Program-made: the position numbers and the translations under genes
Origin: Copromyces sp. CBS 386.78
Lineage: Eukaryota > Ascomycota > Sordariomycetes > Sordariales > Sordariaceae
NCBI GenBank assembly: GCA_030685235.1
Contig: MU839149.1
Span: 1-64,000, forward strand
DNA length: 64,000 nucleotides
Direction: 5' to 3'
Shown: in pieces, positions 52,078 through 62,119 of the stretch
How positions within the stretch are numbered: the stretch's first letter is position 1
Layout: each line of letters begins with the position of its first letter
The notes under the pieces: model-generated
Seen by the model: only the letters and a program-made list of their open reading frames with translations
Databases searched by the model: none
What the model was told of the DNA's origin: nothing

Positions 52078-53304
52078 ATGCGTTTCTCTACTACCCTGCC
52101 GCTGGCGGCTTTCGTTGCCCTTGCCAAAGCTCACGGAGTGATTCTGGCCGCTCAGGGAGAGTCTGGTTCGCCACCATCAGTTGGATTCGGAGGTTTGTGA
52201 CATCCATCACCACTCCTATACGACAGTTTCAACTAAACCTTTCTTCCCTCTAGTCAACCCCGAAATCGCCCGTAACTGCACCACCATCAACCCCTGCCAG
52301 CTCGACTCGACCATCATCCGCGATGCCGAGATCAAGGCGAACCTGGTCAACAACTGCGGCCGCACGCAGCTCTCGGGCAACATCGACATAGCCGAGAATA
52401 CCGAGGCAGCGCTCTCCGACGGCTCCGTGACCCAAGTAAAGGCGGGCAGCAAGATCACGGTGACGATCCACCAGGTCAACGCCGACGGCGCCGGCCCTTT
52501 TGTCTGCGACCTGGACGAAACCTCCAACTCGGGTCTCATCAGCCAGAACCTGACCGTCACCAATAACGTGCCTGGTGCCAACGGCATCTCGCAGAACAAG
52601 ATCCAGGAGTTCAACTTTACCGTGACGATGCCGGATAACTTCAAGTGCACTGGTGGTACGTCCATTCTCATGCCCTCTTGTACCAACATAGCATAGCCTG
52701 ACCCTTTCCCACAGCCTCAACAGGCGATGTCTGCACCGTCCGCTGCCGCAACAACGCCGTCGCCGGTCCTTTCGGCGGCTGCTTCGCCGTCCAACAGATC
52801 GACACCAAGCCGACCACCAACACTCCCGACTCGGTCGCCACTTTCAAGTCCATCACCGAGATCGAGGACGAGCGCATGGTCAACGTGGCCACGTTGCCGA
52901 TCGCCATGGAAGCCAACCGCAAGGCCGGCTCCAGCGAAGCTCAACAGAACGCCGCCGCCGTCGACGCCATCCTCAAGGCCGGTTTCGTCAGCAAGTCCGC
53001 CCCCGTGCTCACGCCGACCGTCGTGCTCGGTGGTAATGGCGCCGTGGCTACTGGTACCGCTACCGGTGGAAACGCTGTTGCTACGGGTGGTGCTGGTGGT
53101 GGTACTGGAACCGGTACTGGCCGTAACAAGGGTGGCAACAAGAACAACGCCGGAACTGGTGCTAATGCCAGTGCTGGAGCTGGCACTGGTACCGCGGTGG
53201 CTTCTGCTCCCGCTGCTACCGGTACTGCGCGTGCTCGTAAGGGGAAGAACAGGGGTCCTCAGAACCAGGACCAGACCAACCAGAACACCAACAAGAACCA
53301 GTAA
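52078..53304 (+). CDS. Secreted Egh16-like (GEgh16/MAS-type) protein
   Basis: An extracellular protein of the Egh16-like family, first known from infection-stage transcripts of plant-pathogenic fungi; its biochemical role is unknown. Three exons (52,078-52,192; 52,254-52,655; 52,715-53,304) encode 368 residues. The introns of 61 and 59 bp have GTTTGT/CTCTAG and GTACGT/CCACAG ends, with AACTAAAC as a branch-like site in the first. A signal peptide covers about residues 1-19 (MRFSTTLPLAAFVALAKAHG). The conserved core has the family's cysteine pattern: ARNCTTINPCQ, NNCGRTQLSG, PFVCDLDE, FKCTG, DVCTVRCRNN and GPFGGCFAVQQ. After about residue 250 the tail becomes Gly/Thr/Ala-rich low complexity and ends in a basic Asn/Gln-rich segment, possibly a cell-wall-associated tail. 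Confidence 0.93.
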
Positions 53305-54198
53305 GGTCAAGGGCGAACTTCAGCTAGAGTCTTGAAGAAGGAGAAGTAGAAGCAGACAAATCCACCACCAACAACCAACGGGAAAGGGAACGGGAACGGC
53401 ATATGGAGTAGTAGACATGAGAGAGGTCGAAGCGACGATCAAGACAAGACGGCGGGGAACTTGGCTGGAACTGAGACTGGGGCTGGGGTTATACATACTA
53501 GTGCTAGTCCATTTTAATCTAACCACGATTGCTGAATCCTACGATGGAAGAACAGCGTTGATGCATGAGTGTGAGGAGTGAGTCGGGGTGCAGTGCGGTG
53601 CGGTGTGAATTGCGGTGCCGGTGCCGTACGGAGGAGAGCGTGCGGTGGGGGCCGGGACGGAATCCGGACCTCGGACCTGAGCAGGTGTGTCGTCCCCCCT
53701 ACCGACCGACCATTGCCCGAACAGAACACCTCGATCAAGCATTATCGTGTGAGACTTGGAACGAACCAAGCTTTTACACTTGACATCTGTGAAGCCGGTT
53801 TGGGCCTTTTTTTCTTTTTTTTTTTCTTTTTTTCTCCGAGACATCAGGGTGTAATGTAACACTTGCAACTGGGAGCCAAGGAGTCTGGAGTATATGGATG
53901 GAAATGGAAATATCGTTATCATTATATTTGATGCCGTCGTTGCAGCCGTTATGCGGTGAGATGTCTACCTATCTACTTATTACCGGAATAAGCTTGTTGT
54001 TTTCCACTTTGTGGTGGTTCCAGGGATCCTTGCGCCTGTTTTCTTCCCAAATTCTAGTAGCCGCTCCTTTACGCATTCCTCCCCATTTTCTTTCCCTCCC
54101 GGGGTATCCAATCATATTAGGTATCTCTTCCTTCTATCCAATCCATACTACCTTAGGTAGGTAGGTAGGCTCGCGCCCCTTTCCTCTTTCCCTTCTTA
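53305..54198. other. Intergenic region with homopolymer and TAGG repeats
   Basis: Between convergent genes. It contains a T-rich tract (53,807-53,836, T runs broken by C) and GGTAGGTAGGTAGG (about 54,156-54,169), a word common in Neurospora intergenic DNA. A G/C-rich stretch near 53,590-53,720 shows a weak tRNA-like antisense pattern, discussed among the rejected items. No gene is supported. Confidence 0.55.
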
Positions 54199-56084
54199 TT
54201 ACTTCTTCGCGACTCTCTTCCCACTCCCCATCCTCTCCAACAGTCCCAAATCCCACCACCCCTCCACCATCATCCCCCAAACCGTCCTTCTCCTCTTGGG
54301 CGGGTTTGGGGTCTGTTGCGGCAGCGATGGCGTCCGGCTTGGGCCATCGACGGGAGTCCCCAACGCAACACTATCCATGCCCGGGCTGTTCCCATTAACG
54401 ACATGGGCAAACTGCGAAGGCGAGCTGGGATGCACGATAATCGGCGGCGGCACCTCCTTCCGCTTGCAACCCCTGCGTGCCATGAACGAGCCTAGCCCTC
54501 TCAGGCTCAGCGGTGACAGCGGGGAGCGCTGCGGCTGCGGCTGCGGCGGGGCAGCGCGCTTGTATTCTTGCGGAGTGATGTTATCGGTTGGCGAGTAGGC
54601 GGAAGGAGAGATGATGGGGAATTCGGTGGTTATGGTAAGTGGTGGGTGGAGAGTGGCTCTTCCGGCTCCTACTTGTCCGTGTACGTGGAGCGGGTAGTTA
54701 GGGTGAGGGTGAGCAGCCGAGGGGACAGCCAGGGTGAGGTTGCTGGTGCTGGTGCTTCGGAATGCTGGGTCAGCGACGGGGAGAGGTAGTGCTTCCGGGG
54801 CGCGGGACATTATGGGTGATATGCCGTCGATCATGGTCCGCTCTTGTGTAGCGTCAATGGGGGAACCGGGGATCGTGGGCATGATGCCTAGTCCGACGCG
54901 GCCACCGTTGCAGCAGTGGCGGACGGGAGGCGGCGGTGCTAGACCACCGCTGGTGCGGATGTGATGCTCAGGGCTTGCTCCCCGGCTGAGGGTAGAGGAG
55001 GAGGCATCGGAGTCGATGCTGGACCTTGAGCCAGAGAGGCTGCGGCGGTTTTGCGGTAGACCGGCTCTTGCGCGGATGGTGGGGACCGGAACGTCTTGGG
55101 GGTCGCTGTTGTCATATTGTTGGTTATCGCTGCGGCGAGCCCTACGGGTGATGGGCATGGGCGCCAACGGGGGAGGAGGGAACTGTGGTGGAGCAGTGGT
55201 CATGGTGTTGTGGCCGTAAAGGGACACGTCCGACTCTGACTCCGACTTGTACAAGTAGTAGTTCTTCTCGCGAATCCCCCAGCCGGCGCCCACGCGCCCC
55301 TAACCCTCAATGTCCTTCCTGCTGACGACTCGAGTCTTGCCACTGACGCGGCGCCACAGGCCGACGCAGACGATGCTGCTAAAGGCAAAGAGAACGCAGA
55401 GAGCGATGGAAAGACCCCAGATGGCCTTGGTCTCGTAGCATGTGGGCTGGTCGATGTGAACAAAGGTGAAGTATAGACCATCATCGTGTGTCTCCTGGGA
55501 CTTGATATGGAACGGAACGGATGTCCAGAAGTTGTTGGCGTCGGGATCCTTGGGCATGAGAGCGCATTGGAGCTCGGAAAGGGGCTTGCCGAGTATCGAA
55601 GCGACGACAATGAAAGCGATCAGGAGTAGACCATCGAGAATTCCGCTCAGGAGGTAGGGGAGCATGACATCGTAGTAGAGGATGTATGAGATGACCACGT
55701 AGATGACAGCAACAACGGCCTGTTACATGTTAGTATCTTTAAAGGGAGGAAGAATGTTTCCCAACGTACCACTACCAAGGCACCAAGAAGCTCTGAAGGA
55801 GATGCCAGTGACTTTGTCGAGAACTCATCGATAAAGTTTGCGCATAAACCAATGGCGGCGATCAGTCCAGCGAACTGCAGTGCCCTCATGACCGAAAATG
55901 TCAGGCCCAGAGCACCCAGTCGGGGAGCTTGAAAGCCCATTCTGGCTCCACGGGGGTTGTTGAAGTCTGTGATGATTTCCAGTGATGGTCGCTTCTTGTG
56001 TGCTGTCCGGAGAGGGAAATGTGGTTTGACCGGGATTGGCGCCGTCGGGGGAGGCGGGAACTTGTTGTTGACAGTGGGCAACAT
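54199..56084 (-). CDS. Four-TM MARVEL-like membrane protein with proline-rich tail behind an in-frame TAG
   Basis: Probable cortical or plasma-membrane protein; exact role unknown. Exon 1 (56,084-55,770) and exon 2 are joined across a 50-bp intron (55,720-55,769; GTACGT donor, ACTAACA branch site, AACAG acceptor), giving LLGALVV followed by AVVAVIYVVIS. An N-terminal proline-rich segment (1-35) is followed by four hydrophobic segments in the arrangement of MARVEL-domain proteins, including LPYLLSGILDGLLLIAFIVVASI and a last TM ending CVGLWRRV. The frame meets TAG at 55,300-55,302 (244 residues) but continues in the same frame, without frameshift, for 366 more codons to TAA at 54,199. That downstream part (REKNYYLYKSESESDVSLYG, then Pro/Ser/Arg-rich) looks like a genuine cytosolic tail. 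Options are a nonsense mutation or sequence error, stop-codon readthrough, or a 48-bp intron (about 55,300-55,347, GTCAGT...TTAG). The boundary given includes the tail. Confidence 0.75.
55300..55302 (-). other. In-frame TAG between body and tail of the MARVEL-like protein
   Basis: The local minus-strand reading is GACATTGAGGGT-TAG-GGGCGCGTGGGC. Reading frame, codon usage and composition are the same on both sides. The following base is G, not the CTA context known from efficient UGA readthrough. Confidence 0.85.
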
Positions 56085-56897
56085 TGTATAGAAGGAAACC
56101 GTTTCTCGTTAAGGATAGATACGCTTTATGAGATGTTTGTTGGACAGATCAACTGTTGACGTAAAGAGGATGAAACACTGAAACTCGGTTGCTGGCGTTG
56201 TTGCTTGGTGATAGTTCGTCGTCACAATTCCTCTAGAATGCCGAGATGAAACCCCAAGACCCAAAAGGAATGGAAATAAGAGACAGAAAAGGAAAACCCA
56301 AAGGAAAAAAAAGAGAAAAGGAAAAGAGACACAAGGAAAAGATGTGACTTGAAGAGAGTTTTGAAGTGTTGTGGTATATCAAAGAAACAAAGATGAGGTT
56401 GAAGACGGTCGTCCATCTTATGTATTCGAGGTACACAAACATCTACCATGTTCAATAAAGTTCTAGACATGGCGATTATTCCAACCTCCAAGTTTCACCA
56501 TGACCTTCCCGTTCCCGATCGTATTCGACAATCCACCATCCCGGCTTTCGAAACAAGCGCGCCTAGATGATGGACAAAATGATAGGTTGCGCCATAGTCA
56601 GAAGAGTGGGATGTTGTGGGAATCTCCCAACCTCTCTTTTGTTTTGTCGGTTGCTATTTTGATTGCGATGTTGACGAGAACCTTAACGACGGGAGCTAGC
56701 GATGATGGCCTTGTCAGGGTTAGCCGGACTCAGTAGGCGCTCGTGCAACCAATAGGAGGGCCAACCACAGGGGGCAGGGCTGGCAGTCAACTGGGAAACA
56801 GTGGAGTTTTGACATGGGTTAGGCTGGGGTTAAGGGTTGCACGCAATATCCACAGCGGACACTAACAGCTGCTAAGCGTCCAGCGCCTGCACCAGCC
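56085..56897. other. Upstream region of the MARVEL-like gene
   Basis: 5' region of the minus-strand gene, with an A/G-rich tract at about 56,270-56,345 (pyrimidine-rich on the transcribed strand). Short frames here lack support as genes. Confidence 0.5.
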
Positions 56898-57761
56898 TTA
56901 TCTCAGCACTCAGACCTCCTCTTTTTTTGGGCATGTAAAATACGTTACCGGGCTGTGGTACCTGCAGCTGCCAAGAAGAGTGAAATTTTCAATGTTTCCA
57001 ATGTTTCAATGTATTGGCGGTATTGGCTAAGAACGCCCAAAAATGAGGTCTGAGTTCTCGATGCAGAAAAGTCCATCTGAGCATAAAAATACTCAAAAAT
57101 AACAGATTTTGAATAGAAATTTCGAACGTTTTCAATAACCACACAACCACCTTTGATATTGAAAATAAGCAAAACCCCCTCGGAGGTAGAGTTTTTGATT
57201 CTCTTTTTAATAGTATTATTTTTATTAGGGTGTAGCTATAGGAAGTAGTTGTCCTAGTAGCTACCTTTAGGAAAAGAAATACTTTCTTAGCTTGATTATT
57301 GGAATAATTACTTTCCGTCGCTATACCCTAATAAAAGTGGTATTATTAGAAAGAGAATTAAAAATTCTACTTCTGAAGAGGTTTTACTTATTTTCAATAT
57401 TAGAAATGGTTGCTTAGGAGCTTAAGATTCTTGGAGAGAAATTTCTAAGTTGGCTACTAGGACAACTACTTCCTATGGTTGCACCCTAATGAAAATAATA
57501 CTATTAGAAAGAGAATTAAAAATTCTACCTTCGAGGAAGTTTTGGTTCCTTTCTACTAAAGGGTGATGGTTCTTTTTGAGAGTGTTCATTTTTTGGTACA
57601 CTGGTGTTTTCTCATGGTCATTCTTAAGGGGGGCGCATCGGGAATTCAGACCTCATGGGGCGCAGGTCAGAAATATTACCCAAAACGGAAAGAACTGAAT
57701 TGATCTCGATAAATTAATTTTCACACTGTAAGCCCCGTTTGAGGTCTGAGCGCTGAGATAA
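56898..57761. mobile_element. 864-bp non-autonomous DNA transposon with nested inverted repeats
   Basis: The 21-bp terminal inverted repeats are at 56,898-56,918 and 57,741-57,761 (TTATCTCAGC, then A or G, then CTCAGACCTC), with one mismatch. They are flanked by a perfect 8-bp target duplication, CACCAGCC (56,890-56,897 and 57,762-57,769). A second inverted pair lies inside (57,043-57,064 and 57,635-57,656), and inside that a MITE-like foldback (57,156-57,547). There is no transposase. An 8-bp duplication is compatible with hAT or Mutator-like mobilisation. Confidence 0.85.
57156..57547. repeat. Nested MITE-like foldback, three related arms
   Basis: Left arm 57,156-57,262 is opposed by two right arms. 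The first, 57,325-57,400, mirrors the left arm's outer 80 bp (ends ATATTGAAAATAAG). The second, 57,453-57,547, mirrors its inner part, including the word GGAAGTAGTTGTCCTAGTAG. The arrangement suggests one copy inserted in or duplicated within another. The segment is AT-rich with many transitions between arms. Confidence 0.8.
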
Positions 57762-58350
57762 CACCAGCCAATCGATCTGCCACAAATTTCTTTTTCCGCG
57801 ACGTCTTTCCAGGTTTCTTTCCTTTCAATGTTCAACCGCCAAACATGCGACAACGTCGAGAAACATGCCACGGCATCCACCGCCTTCTGCAATTTCCCAT
57901 CCATTGGCTCTCGAAGGAGCAGAGACGCGACCAAGCACAGATTGAACAAGCGGAATGAAACGGATCACGACCTCTATGCGCCGCCATCTCGACCATCCAT
58001 CCCGTCATTTTCGATTTGGCGCTGCAATGGAACTTGACCATCAGCAAGGAAGAGGAGCAGCAGCAGCATGAGAGAAAGGAGAAGAGTTCAGCATTGCCAA
58101 AAGAAACAAAACACCCAACGACCATATATACACACACCGTGTGGCCACATTGATCCATTTATCCCACCCGGAGAACACCAAGGACAAGTCGACTAGACCG
58201 GTATGTACCAGTCCAAAGGAAATCAAGGGAAAAAGACACTGTACAATTCTTCACAGCAACCACGTAGGGCGCCCTCAGTCTCTCACCATCCGTCCGATAT
58301 GTACAACACACAACAGCATCACTCATCGTTCTTCACCCGCCACTGGCCCT
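57762..58350. other. Intergenic, downstream of laccase
   Basis: 3' flank of the minus-strand laccase. No supported gene; short frames on both strands have no recognisable features. Confidence 0.5.
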
Positions 58351-60274
58351 CTACCACTTCATCCTCACCTGCCTCGCCTTGACACCGCTCCTCAGACCGG
58401 AATCGTCCTTGGGGTACGGCGCATTATCAGGATAGTACGCCCTCCAAGCGTTGCAGTTGTCGTTAAACGCCTTCTTGTCCGCATCGCTGATGCCATTCTT
58501 GAGATCCTGCGCCCGCTCGAGGAACTGGTTTGACAGACCGCCCGACAAGTGCCAGGCAATGTGGCAGTGCATGAGCCACGCGCCCGGGTTGTCGGTGCGA
58601 AAGGCGATGAGCAGCCAGCCTTTGGCGGGAAGCATGGCGACGTCGCGACGCGTCGGGTTGTTGCCCTTCAAGCGGGGCATGTCCACGGCCGGGTCGAACA
58701 CGTAGCGGGTCTGGCTGATGGCAGCCACGTCGGGCGACCGGCCGAGGACGAGGAAGTCGTGCCCGTGCAGGTGGATGGGATGCGGCAGGCTGAAGCCGCC
58801 GTCGGGGTCGTTCTCGATCAGCCAGTACTTCCACTGGTTGACCCCGTCGATTTGGACTATGTTGTCCGACTGCGAGTAGTTGGTGTTGCCCGTCAGCACG
58901 TACTCCAGAACGGGCTTGTTCCAGTCGACGTTGATGGCTGTTCCGTTGACGCGCCAGACGAAGCCGTCGAGCGTGATGGGGATCGTGTTTCCCGGGTTGA
59001 GGGCGATGCTGTCGGTGTTCAGGCTGCGCTGCAAGACGGGCTTCAGGTCGACGAGGTCCAGGCACTGATGGTCGGGCGGGTTAACGCCCTGGTTGGTCGG
59101 TAGTCCGTTCGGCGCGCCGTGGTACTTGAAGATGGCGGCCGGCTTCGGGTTGTTGCAAGCACCGCACAGGCCATTGCCGCCGAAAGTCACGTTGAACCAG
59201 TAGTTCCCGACGGCCTGGTTGGCATCGATGATGACGTCGTAACGCTGGCCGACGCCGAGCAGCAAGCTGTCGACCTTGTACGGCTGCACGGGAACCAAGT
59301 CCGCCGCGATGATGGTCATGGAGTGGTTCACCAGCGACAGCTGGAAGTGGTTCTCAACCGAGGTGTTGATGAGCCGCAGACGATGCTTCTTGCCCTTGGT
59401 GAGCGAAACGGTGGCATACTGGCCGGCGCCGGTGGTCGGGTGCTTGGCAAAGCCATTGAAGAGCACGTTATCGCTAGGCGGAGGGCCAGCGTGCTGTGTA
59501 AGCAGAACGATGCGGTCGGTCGTCTCGTAGTAGTAATCCATGAGCGGGAAAGGGCCAAGGTCGACGTCGTAGTTGGCCGAGGCCGGTCCGTTGATGACGA
59601 CGGCGCCGACGATGCCGTTGCCGTACTGCGCCGAGAAATGCGAGTGGTACCACGAGGTCCCGTACTGGGTGGCCCGGAAGCGGTACACCTTGCTGCCGCC
59701 GTTGGGCGGGATAGGGCATTCCGTCACGCCGTTGGCGCCGTCCTGGATGTTGGAGTTGCGCTGGTGCATGCCGTGCCAGTGGATCGAGGTGCCGTTGGAC
59801 TGCAGCCTGTTGATGACGGTGATCTCGAAATAGTCGCCCCAGTCGGCTTGAAGGGTAGGGCCGATGATCTTGCCGTTGACCATCATGACCTTGTCCTTCT
59901 TGACGCCATCAGGACCAATCCAGTTGTCAGCCTCGGTGAGCGTGAGGGTGTACTAAGTGAGTGTCAGTCTTTTTGCTCCTTTGTACCGGTCATTGAAGTC
60001 ATTCCCTTACCCGTCTGGTGTTGCCCGTGTTGGGAGTTCCGAGCTCATAGTCGGTGTTGATGTTGAATCCTCCAGACCAACACTGCCGGTTGTTCGGGGA
60101 GTTACAGCCACCACCTCCACCACCACCTCCAAAACCTTCGGTCGTGAAATCCTGTCTCTTATCAACGGGAGTGAGGAGATTCCTGTTCTCATTGCCAGGT
60201 GCGGGAGCACCAAGGACGAGTGAAGGGGCGAGAAGGCCCGCAACGAGGGCGGCGGCGATGCCAAAGAACTTCAT
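58351..60274 (-). CDS. lacc: Secreted laccase (multicopper oxidase)
   Basis: An extracellular blue copper oxidase that oxidises phenols and reduces O2 to water. Exons 60,274-60,011 and 59,952-58,351 give 621 residues. The 58-bp intron (59,953-60,010; GTAAGG donor, CTTAG acceptor) joins GNTRR to YTLTLTEADNW. A signal peptide (about 1-22) and a propeptide ending at the dibasic KR (39-40) precede a Gly8 run and CNSPNNRQCW. The four copper motifs are complete: HWHG (146-149), HSH (191-193), HPIHLHGH (479-486) and HCHIAWH (550-556), with a Leu-type axial position. The C-terminus keeps the DSGL processing signal (605-608), leaving a 13-residue tail as in Neurospora-type ascomycete laccases. The ATG at 60,274 is the first in frame. 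The gene is very close to the known Neurospora laccase by general resemblance. Confidence 0.97.
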
Positions 60275-60492
60275 GGTGACGACCAAGATCCCAGGAGTGG
60301 AAGTAAGGAAAGAAGTAAACGCGAGCTTGAGTTGATGTGAGATGTGGGAATGAAGATGAGATATATGTCCAAAAAGAAGGGTATGTGCAAGTGTGGACTA
60401 CACGTCCGAGTCTGGACTCTTGAAAAATGATGGCCTGATATGAAGACGAAGAACGAATCGAAAGACACGAAAAGGGGAGAGATCAACAACCA

Positions 60493-60500
60493 CTTTATAC
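60493..60500 (-). promoter_or_regulatory. TATA-like box of the laccase gene
   Basis: GTATAAAG on the minus strand, about 220 bp before the laccase start codon. Confidence 0.4.
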
Positions 60501-62060
60501 ACGTTGGACAAAAGCAGATGAGAGTTTATCCTCATCTTGCCCTTGCATGTTGGGTGTGTGTGCGTGCGTGTGGTGGAGCGCTGTCCGGATATTTCTCGGT
60601 CGTCATCGAATCGCGAAGTCAATGTCTGATGGCGGCTTACACCTCGTGCCTCGTGGAGGTACATACTAGACTTGGAGGTCCCTTCGTATCGGAGAGGCTG
60701 AGCTGGGCTGGCCATGTCCGTCTGGCTCTTCTTTTTCCGAACTGGGATTTAATATTGGATGGAGGAGGTGCATGGTTCCTGACAGCAGCTTTGCTGTGCT
60801 TTGCTGTGCTTGTGCTGTGCTCAGGCAACCGCCTGCCATACGCCTCTCTCTCGGCTACTTTGCCGTTTTCCATCTCACTTCACCGTCTGACTGACTGGGG
60901 AATACTTTTCGGGATCTTGGGAGCTTGCTCGGGCGGGACTGTGAACTGTGGCTTTCGTGCTGGTGATTCACTTTCAACACTTGCCGATGCCTCCTTGCGG
61001 CCACAAGACTCCCGATATCGTCCCCTGTTCTGTTCCTGGATTGTGGATGGCATCACAAGCGGCACGGCTCGGATTGATGCGAGGCCATCCACGCCTTTGT
61101 CGGCTTGGTACCTATTGAAGAGACTAGGTACTGACTGACACTTGACAGGCACGGTGGAAACACCACGGCAGTTTGAACATCTCGCACAGGGTTGAACTGC
61201 TGACATGTCGTCGAGACTTCGACTTGAAGATATCCCGTCTTCTCACCGTGGTGATGGAGGGAAGCGTGAGGAAACTGAGGATTAAGGGTGTGCAAGAACG
61301 ACGCTATACACGGACAATGGCTCAACTTGCAGATGATATTGGATAACGTTGCCATTATGGACGGCAAGGATGATGATGATGTTGACGGCATGTCGAGCAG
61401 AGGAAAAAAGGCGAAGAGAAGCGAGCGTACATCGACGAGCATGAAGGTAATGTCTTGTTGTGTTGACAGTGTCGTGAGATTCGACGACGACGACGAGAAC
61501 ATCGGGGAAAAAAGGCACTTGACGAAGCAGACGGACAGACGGCAGCAGCCCCAATCAACGAGCTGTAAACCTCGGTCATGAAAACCCAAAGGGGATAGAT
61601 ATGCTGCATTGCTGCATATGCATAGGTCGAGGTCGAGGTCGAGGTCGAGGTAGACGTACCCTCACGCACTTGCACACAGTTCCCAGCGCTGGGCATCAAC
61701 CCTCCCTCCACGGCTCCACCTGTAGACCTATGGCAGGTACCGTGGAGAAAGCGGAAGAGGCGGCTCAGTTCATGGTGGTCGTGGGTGCAGAGGTTCCCGT
61801 TCGGCTCGCTTCACTTCGCGCTGCTCATTCGCGCATGAAGGGTGAGGTGGGCTGGGTGGGCTGAGACCTCGTGGCTGGACGTCAGGCCTCGTCGAAGAAT
61901 AGGCATAGGTAGGTGTAAGCTCGAGACAAGGGAGATACGTGAGGCGTGGCGCCACAGCCGACTTCTTACTTTCAATAGTGTCTGTCGTGAGTAGTGTAGG
62001 AGCGGACGGCAGCCAGTCCGGCGCCGCGGAACGGGAATGGGCCCAGTCAGAGGTGAGTAG

Positions 62061-62062
<2 letters not shown>

Positions 62063-62117
<55 letters not shown>
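62063..62117. repeat. (GT)n dinucleotide microsatellite
   Basis: About 27 uninterrupted GT units on the plus strand. Confidence 0.95.

Positions 62118-62119
<2 letters not shown>

Noticed and set aside
53650..53720. tRNA-like sequence on the minus strand (D-arm-like ATGGTCGGTCGGTA, B-box-like GGTCCGGATTCC)
   Set aside because: Acceptor and T stems do not pair properly, so it is at best a decayed tRNA or tRNA-derived fragment. A covariance-model scan would decide.
60440..61138. 232-codon open frame upstream of laccase
   Set aside because: It overlaps the laccase promoter, has no domain, and its composition is unlike the neighbouring proteins.
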